DNA of 47,188 nucleotides from Cyclobacteriaceae bacterium (GCA_020832375.1 JAFIEW010000019.1:1-47188); one strand, 5' to 3'; shown: positions 1-8,440, counted from the first letter of the stretch. Numbers and translations are program-made. Notes: a model not told the origin generated them from the letters alone.

Positions 1-55
1 GGTGGTGTGAGAGGCGCACCGTGGGCTTATGGCTCACGGCCGTCTACTCGATTAC
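1..55 (+). mobile_element. 3' end of a group II intron (partial, cut by window start)
   Basis: The first bases, GGTGGTGTGAGAGG, match what I know as the 3' strand of domain V in many bacterial group II introns. They are followed by a domain VI-like hairpin: CCGTGGGC (19-26), loop TTATG, GCTCACGG (32-39), eight pairs with one G-U. The tail CTACTCGATT carries the region where the branch-point A would lie. The intron body and any reverse transcriptase/maturase gene would be upstream, outside the window. The exact 3' splice junction (about 52-55) is not certain. Recognition rests on only about 55 bases. Confidence 0.6.
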
Positions 56-93
56 AGCCAGTTTTTATTTTAATCTATTCATTTGTTCGTTCC

Positions 94-1317
94 TTAATTC
101 AATAACAACGCAACATCCCACAAATCAAAATCACTATTATAATATTTAAGTGAATTACCACAGTGAACAATTACAGTTTCTTGATGTGGGATGATATAAA
201 TATTCTGTCCAAGATTTCCATTTGCATAAAAATGAAAAGTAGAGTCCTTATTAACATGACCCCACCATTGATAATTATAATAAATTCTCTTATCGCTTCT
301 TCCAAACCATTTTGGGTATATCTCTCTGGGAATTGATTTGTTTTCCCGAGTAGATTCGAGCACCCAATCTTTTGATATAATTTGATTACCGTACCAATTT
401 CCTTCCTTAAGCATAAGCTGACCAAAACGTGCATAATCAATCGCTCGGGCAATCAAACGACTTGGCATATATTCAAAGTTGGATTCTTTACTATCGATAG
501 AGAAAAGGGCATCATATTCCATTATTTTTGACCACAATTTTTTATCGAGATATTTGGAAACAGTTAGATTTGTCGCTCTTTCAATAATCAATCCTAAATA
601 GCTTGTATTGTAATTATTATACTGAAAATCTTTTCCGGGCTCGGATGAAATTTCGACTTTCTCAAGTAGTAGTTTTCGAACATTGGGATGGTAGTAGCCA
701 ACTGCTTCATCATGCCAGGGAGCATGAATATTAGTTAAAGGTATAAGACTTTTATTATATTTAAGCCCAGAGCGCATTCCAAGTAAATGTTTAATTGATA
801 TTTTGTGAAAGCGTGGGTCACGCTCCAGGAGTTCAGGGATATAATTGGTTATTGGGTCATCTACACTATTGATTAGGTCGTCATCAATGGCCGCTCCAAT
901 TAAAAATGATATAAATGACTTTGCCATAGATTGAGAATGAAAATATGAATCTCTGCTGAAACCATTAAAATATTTTTCATAAATGATTGTGTCTCTTTGA
1001 ATAACAATAAGGGCGGTTGTTTGAGACTCAATAGCCCAATTTTCAAAGCTATTAAATCCGGTTTTAGTTACCAAATCATCAAATAGCGACTCAACATATT
1101 TCCCTTTGGGTTCAGAAATAAATCTATTGGTACTTTTTGCCCCCCGAATCTTGTGACTTTCAAAGTTCCTGTAATCATAAACATCTGCCACATTCATTGT
1201 TATCAATCGATAAACGTAGGTTGGAGAATATTTGACTGATAATATAATCACGGCAACACCCAAAACAATAAAGGGGGATAATATTATAGTTCTCAAAATA
1301 TGTTTCTTGTTCTTCAT
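94..1317 (-). CDS. Serine beta-lactamase-family hydrolase (class C / AmpC-like), membrane anchored
   Basis: The 407-residue protein has an N-terminal hydrophobic segment (about 10-28) that could be a signal anchor, so the catalytic domain should lie in the periplasm. The serine beta-lactamase/DD-peptidase fold is shown by the SxxK motif SMAK (130-133, nucleophile Ser130) and a Tyr-x-Asn motif YNN (233-235), with the usual HLLGMRSGL context at 177-185. A canonical KTG box is not obvious; the GNLGQ segment near the C-terminus sits in its place, as in many esterase-like family members. Substrate is therefore unknown (cell-wall peptide, ester or beta-lactam). It reads toward the intron end at 1-55 and is flanked on its start side by an attC-like repeat, so it may be mobile cargo. 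Family confidence is high, substrate confidence low. Confidence 0.85.
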   Translation of the reverse strand: MKNKKHILRTIILSPFIVLGVAVIILSVKYSPTYVYRLITMNVADVYDYRNFESHKIRGAKSTNRFISEPKGKYVESLFDDLVTKTGFNSFENWAIESQTTALIVIQRDTIIYEKYFNGFSRDSYFHSQSMAKSFISFLIGAAIDDDLINSVDDPITNYIPELLERDPRFHKISIKHLLGMRSGLKYNKSLIPLTNIHAPWHDEAVGYYHPNVRKLLLEKVEISSEPGKDFQYNNYNTSYLGLIIERATNLTVSKYLDKKLWSKIMEYDALFSIDSKESNFEYMPSRLIARAIDYARFGQLMLKEGNWYGNQIISKDWVLESTRENKSIPREIYPKWFGRSDKRIYYNYQWWGHVNKDSTFHFYANGNLGQNIYIIPHQETVIVHCGNSLKYYNSDFDLWDVALLLN

Positions 1318-1328
1318 TTAAATTGGCT

Positions 1329-1388
1329 GTAACAATTGTATAACCGCAACCGCCTAGCCGATTGCGGTTTATTGGGTTGCGTTAACAT
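1329..1388 (+). repeat. attC-like imperfect inverted repeat
   Basis: An inner perfect 8-bp inverted repeat AACCGCAA (1342-1349) / TTGCGGTT (1362-1369) is enclosed by outer arms beginning TAACAATT and ending TTGCGTTA. This order (TAACAA...GCGTTA around a short stem with unpaired bases between) resembles integron attC recombination sites. The outer 7-bp boxes do not fully match the RYYYAAC/GTTRRRY consensus; only TAAC/GTTA pairs. It may simply be a hairpin in the leader of the minus-strand beta-lactamase-family gene. Confidence 0.35.
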
Positions 1389-1497
1389 TCTATTTATCAA
1401 AGTCAATATAACTAATTTTATATTGATAAACCTAGGCAGTTTTAAATGGTCAAAAATCCCCAAATATGGATATAATCGTACATAAAGAACCATTAAG

Positions 1498-1805
1498 TAG
1501 AGCACGCTTAAAAACACCTAAATTGTTGATAAATAAATCATAAAGTCTGTACTTTATTTATTTGAGTGCACGGTTTTTAATCAAAAATAGTGAAAATGCT
1601 TGCACGATAAAGTCTTAGAGCGACACTTTGTAGCTTAGCCCCAAGCATTATCGTGATTCGTAAATCGTAAGTAGTTTTTATTTGAAAAACGATTAAAAGC
1701 TTAAAATAAGCTTGTTGAAATTTATCATTTTTTTCATCAATTAAAACAAGCGAAGCTTGTGCCGCCTCGAATCTGCTGTACTTGGGACTTTTTAAGCAAG
1801 CCCTA
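1498..1805 (-). mobile_element. R1 copy A, MITE-like element (308 bp)
   Basis: By eye about 85% identical over its full length, in inverted orientation, to 27527-27839. The ends are inverted repeats: TAGAGCACGCTTAAAAAC at the left, and at the right TAGGGCTTGCTTAAAAAG read on the minus strand. The terminal TA on each side could be a duplicated TA target, as for IS5-group or Tc1/IS630-type elements. It has no transposase gene, so it would be non-autonomous. The first G of the left GGGC is changed to A. Confidence 0.8.
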
Positions 1806-1863
1806 AGTGTCTCTAAGCTATTATCAAAAAATTATAAAGTGGGCATTGTTTGGAACTGGTAAA

Positions 1864-3234
1864 TTAAAACCGATAGTCTAAGACCCAAGTGAAATGAGAC
1901 ATATCCGCACGATTAGAAAGAAAGCTGAGGTCTACATCCCTATCCATAGCAATTTTCCCTATTGCGATAAGACGGGTAGTCAGTCCGTCGAGCTTGCCTG
2001 AAAAATTGTAATCATAAACCGCAGCAAGATGGTAGTAGTCCAACATCCCATACTTATTGAGGCGAAAATTTTCCTTTCCTTCATTGCTCACAACTGAGGC
2101 TCCCAAGCTCAACTTTCCGCCTTTCGTATTGAATTGGTTGATATTGTATTTGAGCGTTATGGTATTTAAGCCGCCATTGCCTTCGAATCGTTCACGATTG
2201 AGGCTGGCATAGAACTTCTCTCTCCCCCACTCTCTTGGAAATAAAAACCGGCCTTCATCAGCAATATGCAAAAAATTGAAGCTCAATAGGTTTTGCCCAT
2301 ATCTCCTACCAAGCAAGCCCCCCATGGCATAGGTCTGCTCATTAGGCAAGATAAAAGCCATGCTTGGATCCTCATTCCCACCATTACCTACAGCCCGCTG
2401 GTAAAAGCCTTGAAGGCCAAAACGTCATTCAGCATGACTGTAGTCAAATTGCAGAAAGCTCAAATTGAAAATATTATCTACATAGTAATTCCATGCTTGG
2501 AAATCATAATCTTCACTTTTCTTCTTCCAACCTGCATAGGCAATGCCGCGGGTAGTCGTATTTCCGGGAAATTGACTTGCGTTGCCTTCAGCATCCCTAC
2601 CGAAGGGATATACCCCCATGCTTTCCTCAATGCTGTACCAATCTACAGTACCTCGGGGTGTCACGCCTTGTATGAGTCCAGCGGTAATGAAGCCATCATC
2701 TAAGTGATAGTTACACACTAAACCCTGGAAAATATTAGGTCGCATCCTATTATCTTGTCTATTGAGTAAAGGAGTTTCTATTTCTTGTCTACCCAAAATA
2801 AGCTCTACACGGCGCTTTTGAAATCGAATATAAAGATCCTCCAAACGATCTAAATCAGCGGCATTCTCAGGATCGTTCATATCTAGCAAAGTAATTTCAT
2901 ACCGACTTCCCGCACCACTGATGGGGTCAAATCTTTCTAAATTGTTTTGATACAATCGGAAGATAAAGAATCCGCTCGCTCCAATCTGAAACATACGATT
3001 TTCTGCACTTTTATAATGCATTCCCGCGCCAGTAGTCACTGCACTGAAATTGAGCAAATCTCCCCTATTTTGAGTATGCATGCCTACGCTTCTAATGTGC
3101 AGTCCAAAGTGACCATCCTTCAAAAAATTGCTTGAGTCCCCATCATGCCAGACAAGAGGAAGATTAGCCGCAAAGCTCCCCCAAGCATTGAAAGAAAGAA
3201 AACAGACTAAAAGATAGGAGCGAAAGTCCATCAA
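1864..3234 (-). pseudogene. OprD-like outer-membrane porin, interrupted by in-frame TGA
   Basis: Two open segments lie in the same frame: residues 1-269 (signal peptide about 1-22, then beta-strand-like sequence) and a C-terminal part that ends in phenylalanine (LDYRF), as outer-membrane barrels do. They are separated by one TGA at 2425-2427 and 21 readable codons that still fit the barrel (RFGLQGFYQR...). If the TGA were a sense codon the protein would be about 456 residues, typical of OprD/OprB-type porins. A one-base change from TGG (Trp), CGA (Arg) or GGA (Gly) would explain it. No frameshift is needed, so decay is recent, or this is a base-call error. It is divergent from the hemin receptor gene. 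OprD-like is a fold-level call; its substrate is unknown. Confidence 0.7.
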
Positions 3235-3441
3235 AAATCTTATTTATGTAGTTAATGATATACAAAATTAAATACCTACAAGACATTCATTTGTGAGTCT
3301 TATCACATATGAGAAGGCTTTACCGATAAGCATCGAAACCAACAATGCTATCTAGCAGAGCGCAAGGTATATTTTCCCCTATTACCTCATCTCTTTTCCA
3401 TTATACCATTTCTTTCTCCACATTTTCACTAAAAATAGCGA

Positions 3442-3472
3442 TTGCACACCTTATATGAAACCCCCATCTTTG
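3442..3472 (+). promoter_or_regulatory. Candidate Bacteroidota promoter of the hemin receptor gene
   Basis: TTG (3442-3444), 20-bp spacer, then CATCTTTG (3465-3472), one base off the TAnnTTTG -7 consensus. The predicted start of transcription falls inside the operator-like motif at 3475-3497. Confidence 0.45.
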
Positions 3473-3474
3473 CA

Positions 3475-3497
3475 TTGTTTATAATAAGTCTAAATAA
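3475..3497 (+). promoter_or_regulatory. Fur-box-like operator upstream of hemin receptor
   Basis: The right half-site TCTAAATAA (3489-3497) is identical to that in front of hmuT and the HmuY-like gene. With a 5-bp spacer the left half TTGTTTATA matches the inverted half TTATTTAGA at 7 of 9 bases. It lies at the predicted transcription start, where a repressor would block expression. Confidence 0.5.
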
Positions 3498-3505
3498 AAT
3501 TAGTG

Positions 3506-5578
3506 ATGCAAAGATTGATCGGATTCTTTTTAGTAGGAATGATATGCCTATACAGCGGCCCGCTTAAGGCACAGCAAGAAATAGATGCATTGGTAGAGCA
3601 AGCAAAAAGTGTAGCCTGGGAAAAAAGCCTTGAGGAGGTGGTAGTAACGGGTAGTTTTGAGCCACAGTCACTAAAAGAGTCGGTCTATCAAATCCGTACC
3701 ATCGACTCGGATCGCATCAAAAAACAAGGCGCTACCCAACTGCAAGATGTACTACGCATGGAGCTCAACATTCGCTTTGACCAAGATCTTGCCTTGGGAG
3801 AGTCAAGAATCAGCATGCAAGGCTTGTCGGGGCAAAATGTAAAAGTGCTAATTGATGGTGTTCCTGTTATTGGCAGGCAAGGTACATCCAATGCTGTTAA
3901 TCTGAACCACTTCAATGTCAACACCATTGACCGCATTGAAATCGTGGAAGGTCCGATGTCGGTCATCTTTGGTGCGGACGCCATTGCTGGTGTAATCAAT
4001 ATTATCACTAAAAAAGATAGTGAAACCCCTTTTAAGATAGGTGCTCGCTCTCACTTCGAGTCTGTAGGCCCTGAATTTGGTGGCGGTGAAGGCATCCACC
4101 AATATGCGGTAGATTTGGGGTTTCAGGCAGGAGATTTTTATTTTAGAGGGGATGTGGCTCGCAATTATTTTGGTGGCTTTCAAGGTGAGGCTACGGGTAG
4201 GGATCGTGAGTGGCACCCCAAAATACAATGGATGGGAAGCACTACCGCAGGATGGAGAAAAGGCAATGCTCATATCTATTATCGCTTCGACCTTATGGAC
4301 GACTGGGTCAATAATCTGCAAAACTTCAGCGGCAGAGAGGCGCTAGATCAAGAGTATTTGACAAGACGAGCCGTGCATCAGTTGCAATGGGAGCAGCGCT
4401 TCAATTCAAAATGGTCGCTCAACAGCAGCTTTGCTTATACTGACTTTAGCCGAACGACTCGTACTATTGTAACTCAGCGCGATACTGGTTTAAGATTTTT
4501 AGCAGCCAATGCCAATCAAGATCAAAACCTTTTTTCTGGTTATAATATTCGTTCGGTGGCTAATTATCGCCCTAATCAATACTTAAAATTTCAAACAGGC
4601 GTGGACTTAAATAGTGAGGTTGGTGAAGGCGGCCGCCTAATGGCGGGAAGACAGAGCATTCAAGACTATGCCGCCTTTGTGACAGCTGAGTTTCGCCCAA
4701 TTCCTTCCATTTCAATTATGCCCGGTGCTAGAACTATGTACAATAGCGCCTTTGATGCGCCACCGCTGGTTCCTTCGGTCAATACACGCTGGAATATCGG
4801 GGATAAAACAAGCCTCAAGGCTTCTTATGCGGCAGGATTTCGAGCACCAAGCATTCGAGAGCTATACTTCAACTTCTTCGATGCCTCCCATAGTATCGCA
4901 GGAAACCCTGACTTAGAATCTGAAACAAGCCGAAGCTTTAACGCTCAATTATCAAGACACTGGATCGAGAGGCCTCAAAGTAATTTTGAAAGCAACATCA
5001 GTCTTTTTCATAACCGCATCGACAATATGATTGGCATGGGACAGTCCGCTGCCGATGCTGGCATCATCACCTATCTCAATATAGATGAGTTCCGTACGCA
5101 GGGAATCAACTTCAACAATACCCTCAGCAGCAACAACTGGACCGCACAACTTGGCGCTTCTTACATTGGTCGATTTAATCGCTTAGTAGGTAATGAAGAA
5201 CATCAAATTGTACTTGAAGACATGACTTGGACACCCGAAGTAAATGCAACACTCAGCTATCAAATCGATAAGACCAATACCTCTTTCGATCTCTTTTATA
5301 AATACACGGGAGTGCTACCTTTTTATGAGTTCAATGTCAACGAAACAGGTCAAGAGTCTATTGAATTGGCCACCATCGACGATTTTCACTGGCTTGACCT
5401 CACGGTCAATCAGCGAATGGGTAAATATCTACACCTACAAATGGGTGTGCGCAATATCTTAGATGTGGTGAATGTTGAAAATACTTCAGCAGCATCGGGA
5501 GCTCACAGTGTAGGTGGTCCGCGACCAATAGGATACGGCAGGTCATATTTTATGGGTTTACAGTTTCGCTTAAACTAG
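3506..5578 (+). CDS. TonB-dependent outer-membrane receptor, probable hemin/hemoprotein receptor
   Basis: About 690 residues, starting at the ATG one codon inside an alternative GTG (3503). A signal peptide (about 1-23, ending near LKAQ) is followed by a plug domain: LEEVVVTG near residue 43 as TonB-box-like region, then QGLSGQNVKVLIDG and IEIVEGPMSVIFGADAIAGVINI. The remainder is a 22-strand-type barrel ending in LQFRLN. It would take a ligand across the outer membrane using TonB energy. The neighbours (HmuY-family lipoprotein, HmuTUV importer, HmuS) make heme the best-supported ligand; the sequence alone would also fit vitamin B12 or a siderophore. An operator-like palindrome lies just upstream, suggesting iron control. 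Confidence 0.88.
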   Translation: MQRLIGFFLVGMICLYSGPLKAQQEIDALVEQAKSVAWEKSLEEVVVTGSFEPQSLKESVYQIRTIDSDRIKKQGATQLQDVLRMELNIRFDQDLALGESRISMQGLSGQNVKVLIDGVPVIGRQGTSNAVNLNHFNVNTIDRIEIVEGPMSVIFGADAIAGVINIITKKDSETPFKIGARSHFESVGPEFGGGEGIHQYAVDLGFQAGDFYFRGDVARNYFGGFQGEATGRDREWHPKIQWMGSTTAGWRKGNAHIYYRFDLMDDWVNNLQNFSGREALDQEYLTRRAVHQLQWEQRFNSKWSLNSSFAYTDFSRTTRTIVTQRDTGLRFLAANANQDQNLFSGYNIRSVANYRPNQYLKFQTGVDLNSEVGEGGRLMAGRQSIQDYAAFVTAEFRPIPSISIMPGARTMYNSAFDAPPLVPSVNTRWNIGDKTSLKASYAAGFRAPSIRELYFNFFDASHSIAGNPDLESETSRSFNAQLSRHWIERPQSNFESNISLFHNRIDNMIGMGQSAADAGIITYLNIDEFRTQGINFNNTLSSNNWTAQLGASYIGRFNRLVGNEEHQIVLEDMTWTPEVNATLSYQIDKTNTSFDLFYKYTGVLPFYEFNVNETGQESIELATIDDFHWLDLTVNQRMGKYLHLQMGVRNILDVVNVENTSAASGAHSVGGPRPIGYGRSYFMGLQFRLN

Positions 5579-5601
5579 ACAGCTTAATCGTTTCCTCATC
5601 C

Positions 5602-5647
5602 CACGAAAAATGAAAATACGAGAACACGAAAAATGAAAATACGAGAA
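5602..5647 (+). repeat. Tandem duplication, 2 x 23 bp
   Basis: Two identical adjacent 23-bp units (5602-5624 and 5625-5647), each beginning CACGAAAAATG and ending ATACGAGAA, lie between the receptor stop and the operator-like site of the next gene. Confidence 0.9.
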
Positions 5648-5672
5648 AAAGATTTCTCTTTTTTTACAACAA

Positions 5673-5695
5673 CTATCTATATTAAATCTAAATAA
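5673..5695 (+). promoter_or_regulatory. Weak Fur-box-like operator upstream of HmuY-family gene
   Basis: It contains the same TCTAAATAA half-site (5687-5695) as the sites at 3475 and 7505. The left half (CTATCTATA) matches the inverted half at 6 of 9 positions. It ends 8 bp before the start codon at 5703. Confidence 0.4.
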
Positions 5696-5702
5696 AAATA
5701 AT

Positions 5703-7112
5703 ATGAACCGTTTGAAGATTACCTTTTTATCAATGGCTGCAATAGCTATGCTATGCTTCACAGGCTGTGGAGATGATGATGAATTACAGATGCAACCCAA
5801 TTTGGTGGCATTTGAATCAGCAAGTTTAGGCCTTGATGGGGCTCAAAGTAGGGATATAAGAATTAACCTAAATCGTGCTGCTGAGCGATCAGGTATGATT
5901 CGCATTGCGAAGGTGGAAGAAGGGGTGACTGAAGGAGAACATTACCGACTGAGTCCTGAAGCTGAAGACGGTATAATAAGCCTAACCGTAGAGGAGGGTG
6001 CGACATCGGCAAGCTTTAACATCACATTGGTGGAAGGTGCACTTTTTGAGGGGGATGAGAAACTCACTTTTACCCTCGAAGAACTGAGCGAACCATTGAA
6101 CATGGGCGCTACCACATTATTAGAACTGAGCTTTGGACAAATCATATCTGATGGCGGAGAGTTCACCATCGAAGGTGGAGGAAGCCAATTTCCCAATGCG
6201 GTATTTGTACACCTCGCTTCTAATCAACAATTTGCTTTTGAGCGACAAAGCTGGGATTTGGAGTTTTTCTCTGGCAGTGAAAACCGAGTTTTTGTCAATG
6301 GAGCGATGCCTATCATGGCGAGAAGGCTCGATAAAAACGACTTAGATGCTGTGAGCGCTGCAGATACCGTTAATTTCCGGAATGAAATGATTGTTGGGCC
6401 CGCATCAAGTCCAGCCGCCGCTGCTTGGATTGATAATCCCGACGGCTCATTGAGTGGTACGGCCATCAATGAAATTAGTAGTAATGATGCGGATAACCAA
6501 GTGTACATAATCAACCTGAGCATGACCAATCCATCAGGTGATCCATCAGTGCCACAAACAAGCCGTGGATGGAAGAAAATCAGAGTGCTGCAAAACGGCA
6601 ATGGCTACACTTTACAGCATGCTGACATCAACGACGATTCATTTGAAGAGGTGAATATTAGCAAGAGCAATAGCCACTCTAAAGTGTACTTTAGCTTCGA
6701 AAATGGCATCCAAGAAATTGCCCCTCGTGATGAGCGCTGGGATTTTGTGTGGACCGCTTACAGCAACATCATTCCATTTCAAGGGGCTCAACTACCCTAC
6801 TTCTTCCAAGACATTGTCAATCACAACATCCATGGCGGTGTGGGTATCGCAACAGTCATGACTGATGATATCAGCTTTGAAGAGTTTGGGGCTTCAGATA
6901 TTGCGAGTCTAAGCTTCGAATCGAGTAATCAACAAGCCATCGGAAGTAGCTGGAGAGCAGGTGGTGGCCCAGGTCAGGGACCAACCGTAAGAGAAGATCG
7001 CTTTTACATTGTACGCAATGCAGATGGTAATCACTACAAGTTACGCTTCGAATCGCTCACTACTAATGGAGAAAGAGGTAGACCACAAATTAGCTATTTA
7101 TTATTAGATTAG
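5703..7112 (+). CDS. HmuY-family heme-binding lipoprotein with extra N-terminal beta domain
   Basis: The 469-residue protein has a lipoprotein signal with the lipid-anchored Cys at 22 (CFTGC). Residues about 35-150 look like a Calx-beta/Ig-like domain (SLGLDGAQSRDIRINLN..., TVEEGATSASFNITL...EGDEKLTFTL). From about 155 onward is a HmuY-like part, with FERQSWDLEFFSGSENRVFVNG and the repeated RWDFVWTAYSN pattern that is usual in this family. HmuY proteins are surface lipoproteins that bind heme and hand it to the TonB receptor. This one is about twice the length of the Porphyromonas protein I know. It follows the receptor by about 125 bp with its own operator-like motif, and is followed by a strong terminator hairpin. 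The heme-ligand histidines were not assigned. Confidence 0.78.
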   Translation: MNRLKITFLSMAAIAMLCFTGCGDDDELQMQPNLVAFESASLGLDGAQSRDIRINLNRAAERSGMIRIAKVEEGVTEGEHYRLSPEAEDGIISLTVEEGATSASFNITLVEGALFEGDEKLTFTLEELSEPLNMGATTLLELSFGQIISDGGEFTIEGGGSQFPNAVFVHLASNQQFAFERQSWDLEFFSGSENRVFVNGAMPIMARRLDKNDLDAVSAADTVNFRNEMIVGPASSPAAAAWIDNPDGSLSGTAINEISSNDADNQVYIINLSMTNPSGDPSVPQTSRGWKKIRVLQNGNGYTLQHADINDDSFEEVNISKSNSHSKVYFSFENGIQEIAPRDERWDFVWTAYSNIIPFQGAQLPYFFQDIVNHNIHGGVGIATVMTDDISFEEFGASDIASLSFESSNQQAIGSSWRAGGGPGQGPTVREDRFYIVRNADGNHYKLRFESLTTNGERGRPQISYLLLD

Positions 7113-7136
7113 GAGTGTTAATCGATGTTTTTGAAT

Positions 7137-7175
7137 ATGCAGCCCCACGGTCTTTTCGTTTGGGCTGCATTTTGT
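7137..7175 (+). terminator. Rho-independent terminator after HmuY-family gene
   Basis: Stem ATGCAGCCC (7137-7145) / GGGCTGCAT (7162-7170) with a 16-base loop, followed by TTTG. It separates the receptor/HmuY unit from hmuT. Confidence 0.75.
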
Positions 7176-7504
7176 ACATCAACACTTATTATGATGGTAT
7201 GCTGATAATCTATCGTTAAAAGTAGATCAAAGTATGCTTATCCGGCTGGTCGCACCTTAAATTTCAGAGGAAGTATTATGGTTTAAAAGCCCCGAGGTCG
7301 CTATACAGCACACAGCTCAGGGTGAAGCTCTGCGAGAAATAGAAAGCATGATTTAGCCCTAAAAGAGGGTAACAAGTTATGTCTTTTCAGTGCATATAAA
7401 TTTATGTAATTACGCGGATAAACAAAAAGCTTTTTTGTAATACAAAAACCAGTTAAATATTAAAAAATCCTTCCTTTCACTACTTCTAGTGAATTTCACT
7501 ATAT

Positions 7505-7527
7505 TTATTTGGACTTATTCTAAATAA
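7505..7527 (+). promoter_or_regulatory. Fur-box-like operator upstream of hmuT
   Basis: Near-perfect inverted repeat TTATTTGGA (7505-7513), spacer CTTAT, TCTAAATAA (7519-7527): 8 of 9 positions pair. It is the best of three related sites in this locus. It covers the -33 region and spacer of the predicted promoter, so a bound repressor would exclude RNA polymerase. Confidence 0.6.
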
Positions 7528-7539
7528 AATTGATCTTTG
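7508..7539 (+). promoter_or_regulatory. Candidate promoter of hmuTUVS
   Basis: TTTG (7508-7511), 20-bp spacer, GATCTTTG (7532-7539), one base off TAnnTTTG. It lies 25 bp ahead of the hmuT start codon and overlaps the operator-like palindrome. Confidence 0.5.
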
Positions 7540-7564
7540 TAACCAAATAAAACAATAACTCCCC

Positions 7565-8422
7565 ATGAAACGGAATTGCCTACTATTAATTACATCAATT
7601 TTATATTTATCCTTATTTTCTTGTACTCAAACTAGAGAAACCCAGACAGAAAGTGCTGAGCCTACTTATCTGAATAAGCGCATCATAACGCTTGGCGGAG
7701 TGATCACCGAAACTGTAAGCGCTCTGGGGTTTCAAAATGAAATTGTGGGGGTAGATAGAACCTCTACCTTTCCTCAGGAGGTAAAAGAACTGCCCAACTT
7801 AGGTTTTGGCAATGCCATCGCAATCGAAAGCATCATTGATTTGAATCCTGATATCGTATTAGCCTTAGAGAGTGCTGTTTCAGAAAACCTAATTCGCCAA
7901 CTGCGCGAAAGTGGCATCCGACATGAAATTTACAGGCAAGAGTTTAGCAAAGATGGCTCAATCAAACTTTTCAGAGATTTAGGCCTGCACCTAGATGCAT
8001 CCCTTAGATCAGACTCTCTAGTGCAAACTTTTGAAGCTTCCATGCCTGAGGTAGTTCAACAGACCGACAAAAAGCTTTTGTTTGTTTATGCTAGAGGTCA
8101 GGGCGCCATGCAGGTAGCGGGACAAGACACCCCTGCCAATGCCTTAATTCAAATGCTAGGATATAAAAATGCAGTCACTGCATTCGAAGGGTTTCGTCCC
8201 CTAACACCTGAGGCCCTCGTTGAGGCTGATCCCTATGCACTACTCTTTTTCGAGTCTGGGTTGGAGTCACTCGGCGGTAAAGATGGCTTAGCAGCTATTC
8301 CTGGTCTCAAAGAAACACAGGCTGGCAGAGATGCCCGAGTAGTAGCTTTAGACGGACTTAAGATGATCGGCTTTGGACCTCGCTTACCCGAGGCAATTAA
8401 AGAAATACAAGCACAACTGTAG
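7565..8422 (+). CDS. hmuT: Heme ABC transporter substrate-binding lipoprotein HmuT
   Basis: The 285-residue protein has a lipoprotein signal (Cys20, LFSC) and a class III periplasmic-binding fold: KRIITLGGVITETVSALG (about 38-55), VGVDRTSTFPQEVKELPNLG, DLNPDIVLAL and a C-terminal FGPRLPEAI helix. It should bind heme in the periplasm, or on the inner membrane as a lipoprotein, and deliver it to HmuU. Length and motif order match the HmuT/ShuT group. The adjacent permease, ATPase and HmuS homologue distinguish it from B12- or siderophore-binding relatives. An operator-like palindrome lies immediately upstream. The gene is separated from hmuU by 18 bases, so the two are cotranscribed. Confidence 0.88.
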   Translation: MKRNCLLLITSILYLSLFSCTQTRETQTESAEPTYLNKRIITLGGVITETVSALGFQNEIVGVDRTSTFPQEVKELPNLGFGNAIAIESIIDLNPDIVLALESAVSENLIRQLRESGIRHEIYRQEFSKDGSIKLFRDLGLHLDASLRSDSLVQTFEASMPEVVQQTDKKLLFVYARGQGAMQVAGQDTPANALIQMLGYKNAVTAFEGFRPLTPEALVEADPYALLFFESGLESLGGKDGLAAIPGLKETQAGRDARVVALDGLKMIGFGPRLPEAIKEIQAQL

Positions 8423-8440
8423 ACTATTAGCACCATTGCA

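Larger units (their letters stand above)
1318..1863. other. Intergenic region without a gene (546 bp)
   Basis: It holds the attC-like inverted repeat (1329-1388) and the R1 copy A element (1498-1805). I see no convincing coding sequence. The short remainder is AT-rich with no recognised element. Confidence 0.7.
7113..7564. other. Intergenic region before hmuT (452 bp)
   Basis: It contains the terminator at 7137-7175 and the promoter/operator pair at 7505-7539. I see no coding sequence or known repeat in the roughly 330 bases between. Confidence 0.6.

Noticed and set aside
2425-2427. Selenocysteine codon in the porin.
   Set aside because: No SECIS-like stem is evident just downstream, outer-membrane porins are not known selenoproteins, and no selenium genes are in the window.
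2293-2703. 136-codon plus-strand open frame opposite the porin.
   Set aside because: It is the antisense shadow of a gene whose minus-strand frame gives a clear barrel protein.
7200-7500. Decayed gene or extra R2 copy between the HmuY-like gene and hmuT.
   Set aside because: Short resemblances (TATCCGG, GCGGATAA) do not extend to the R2 core, and no frame gives a recognisable protein.
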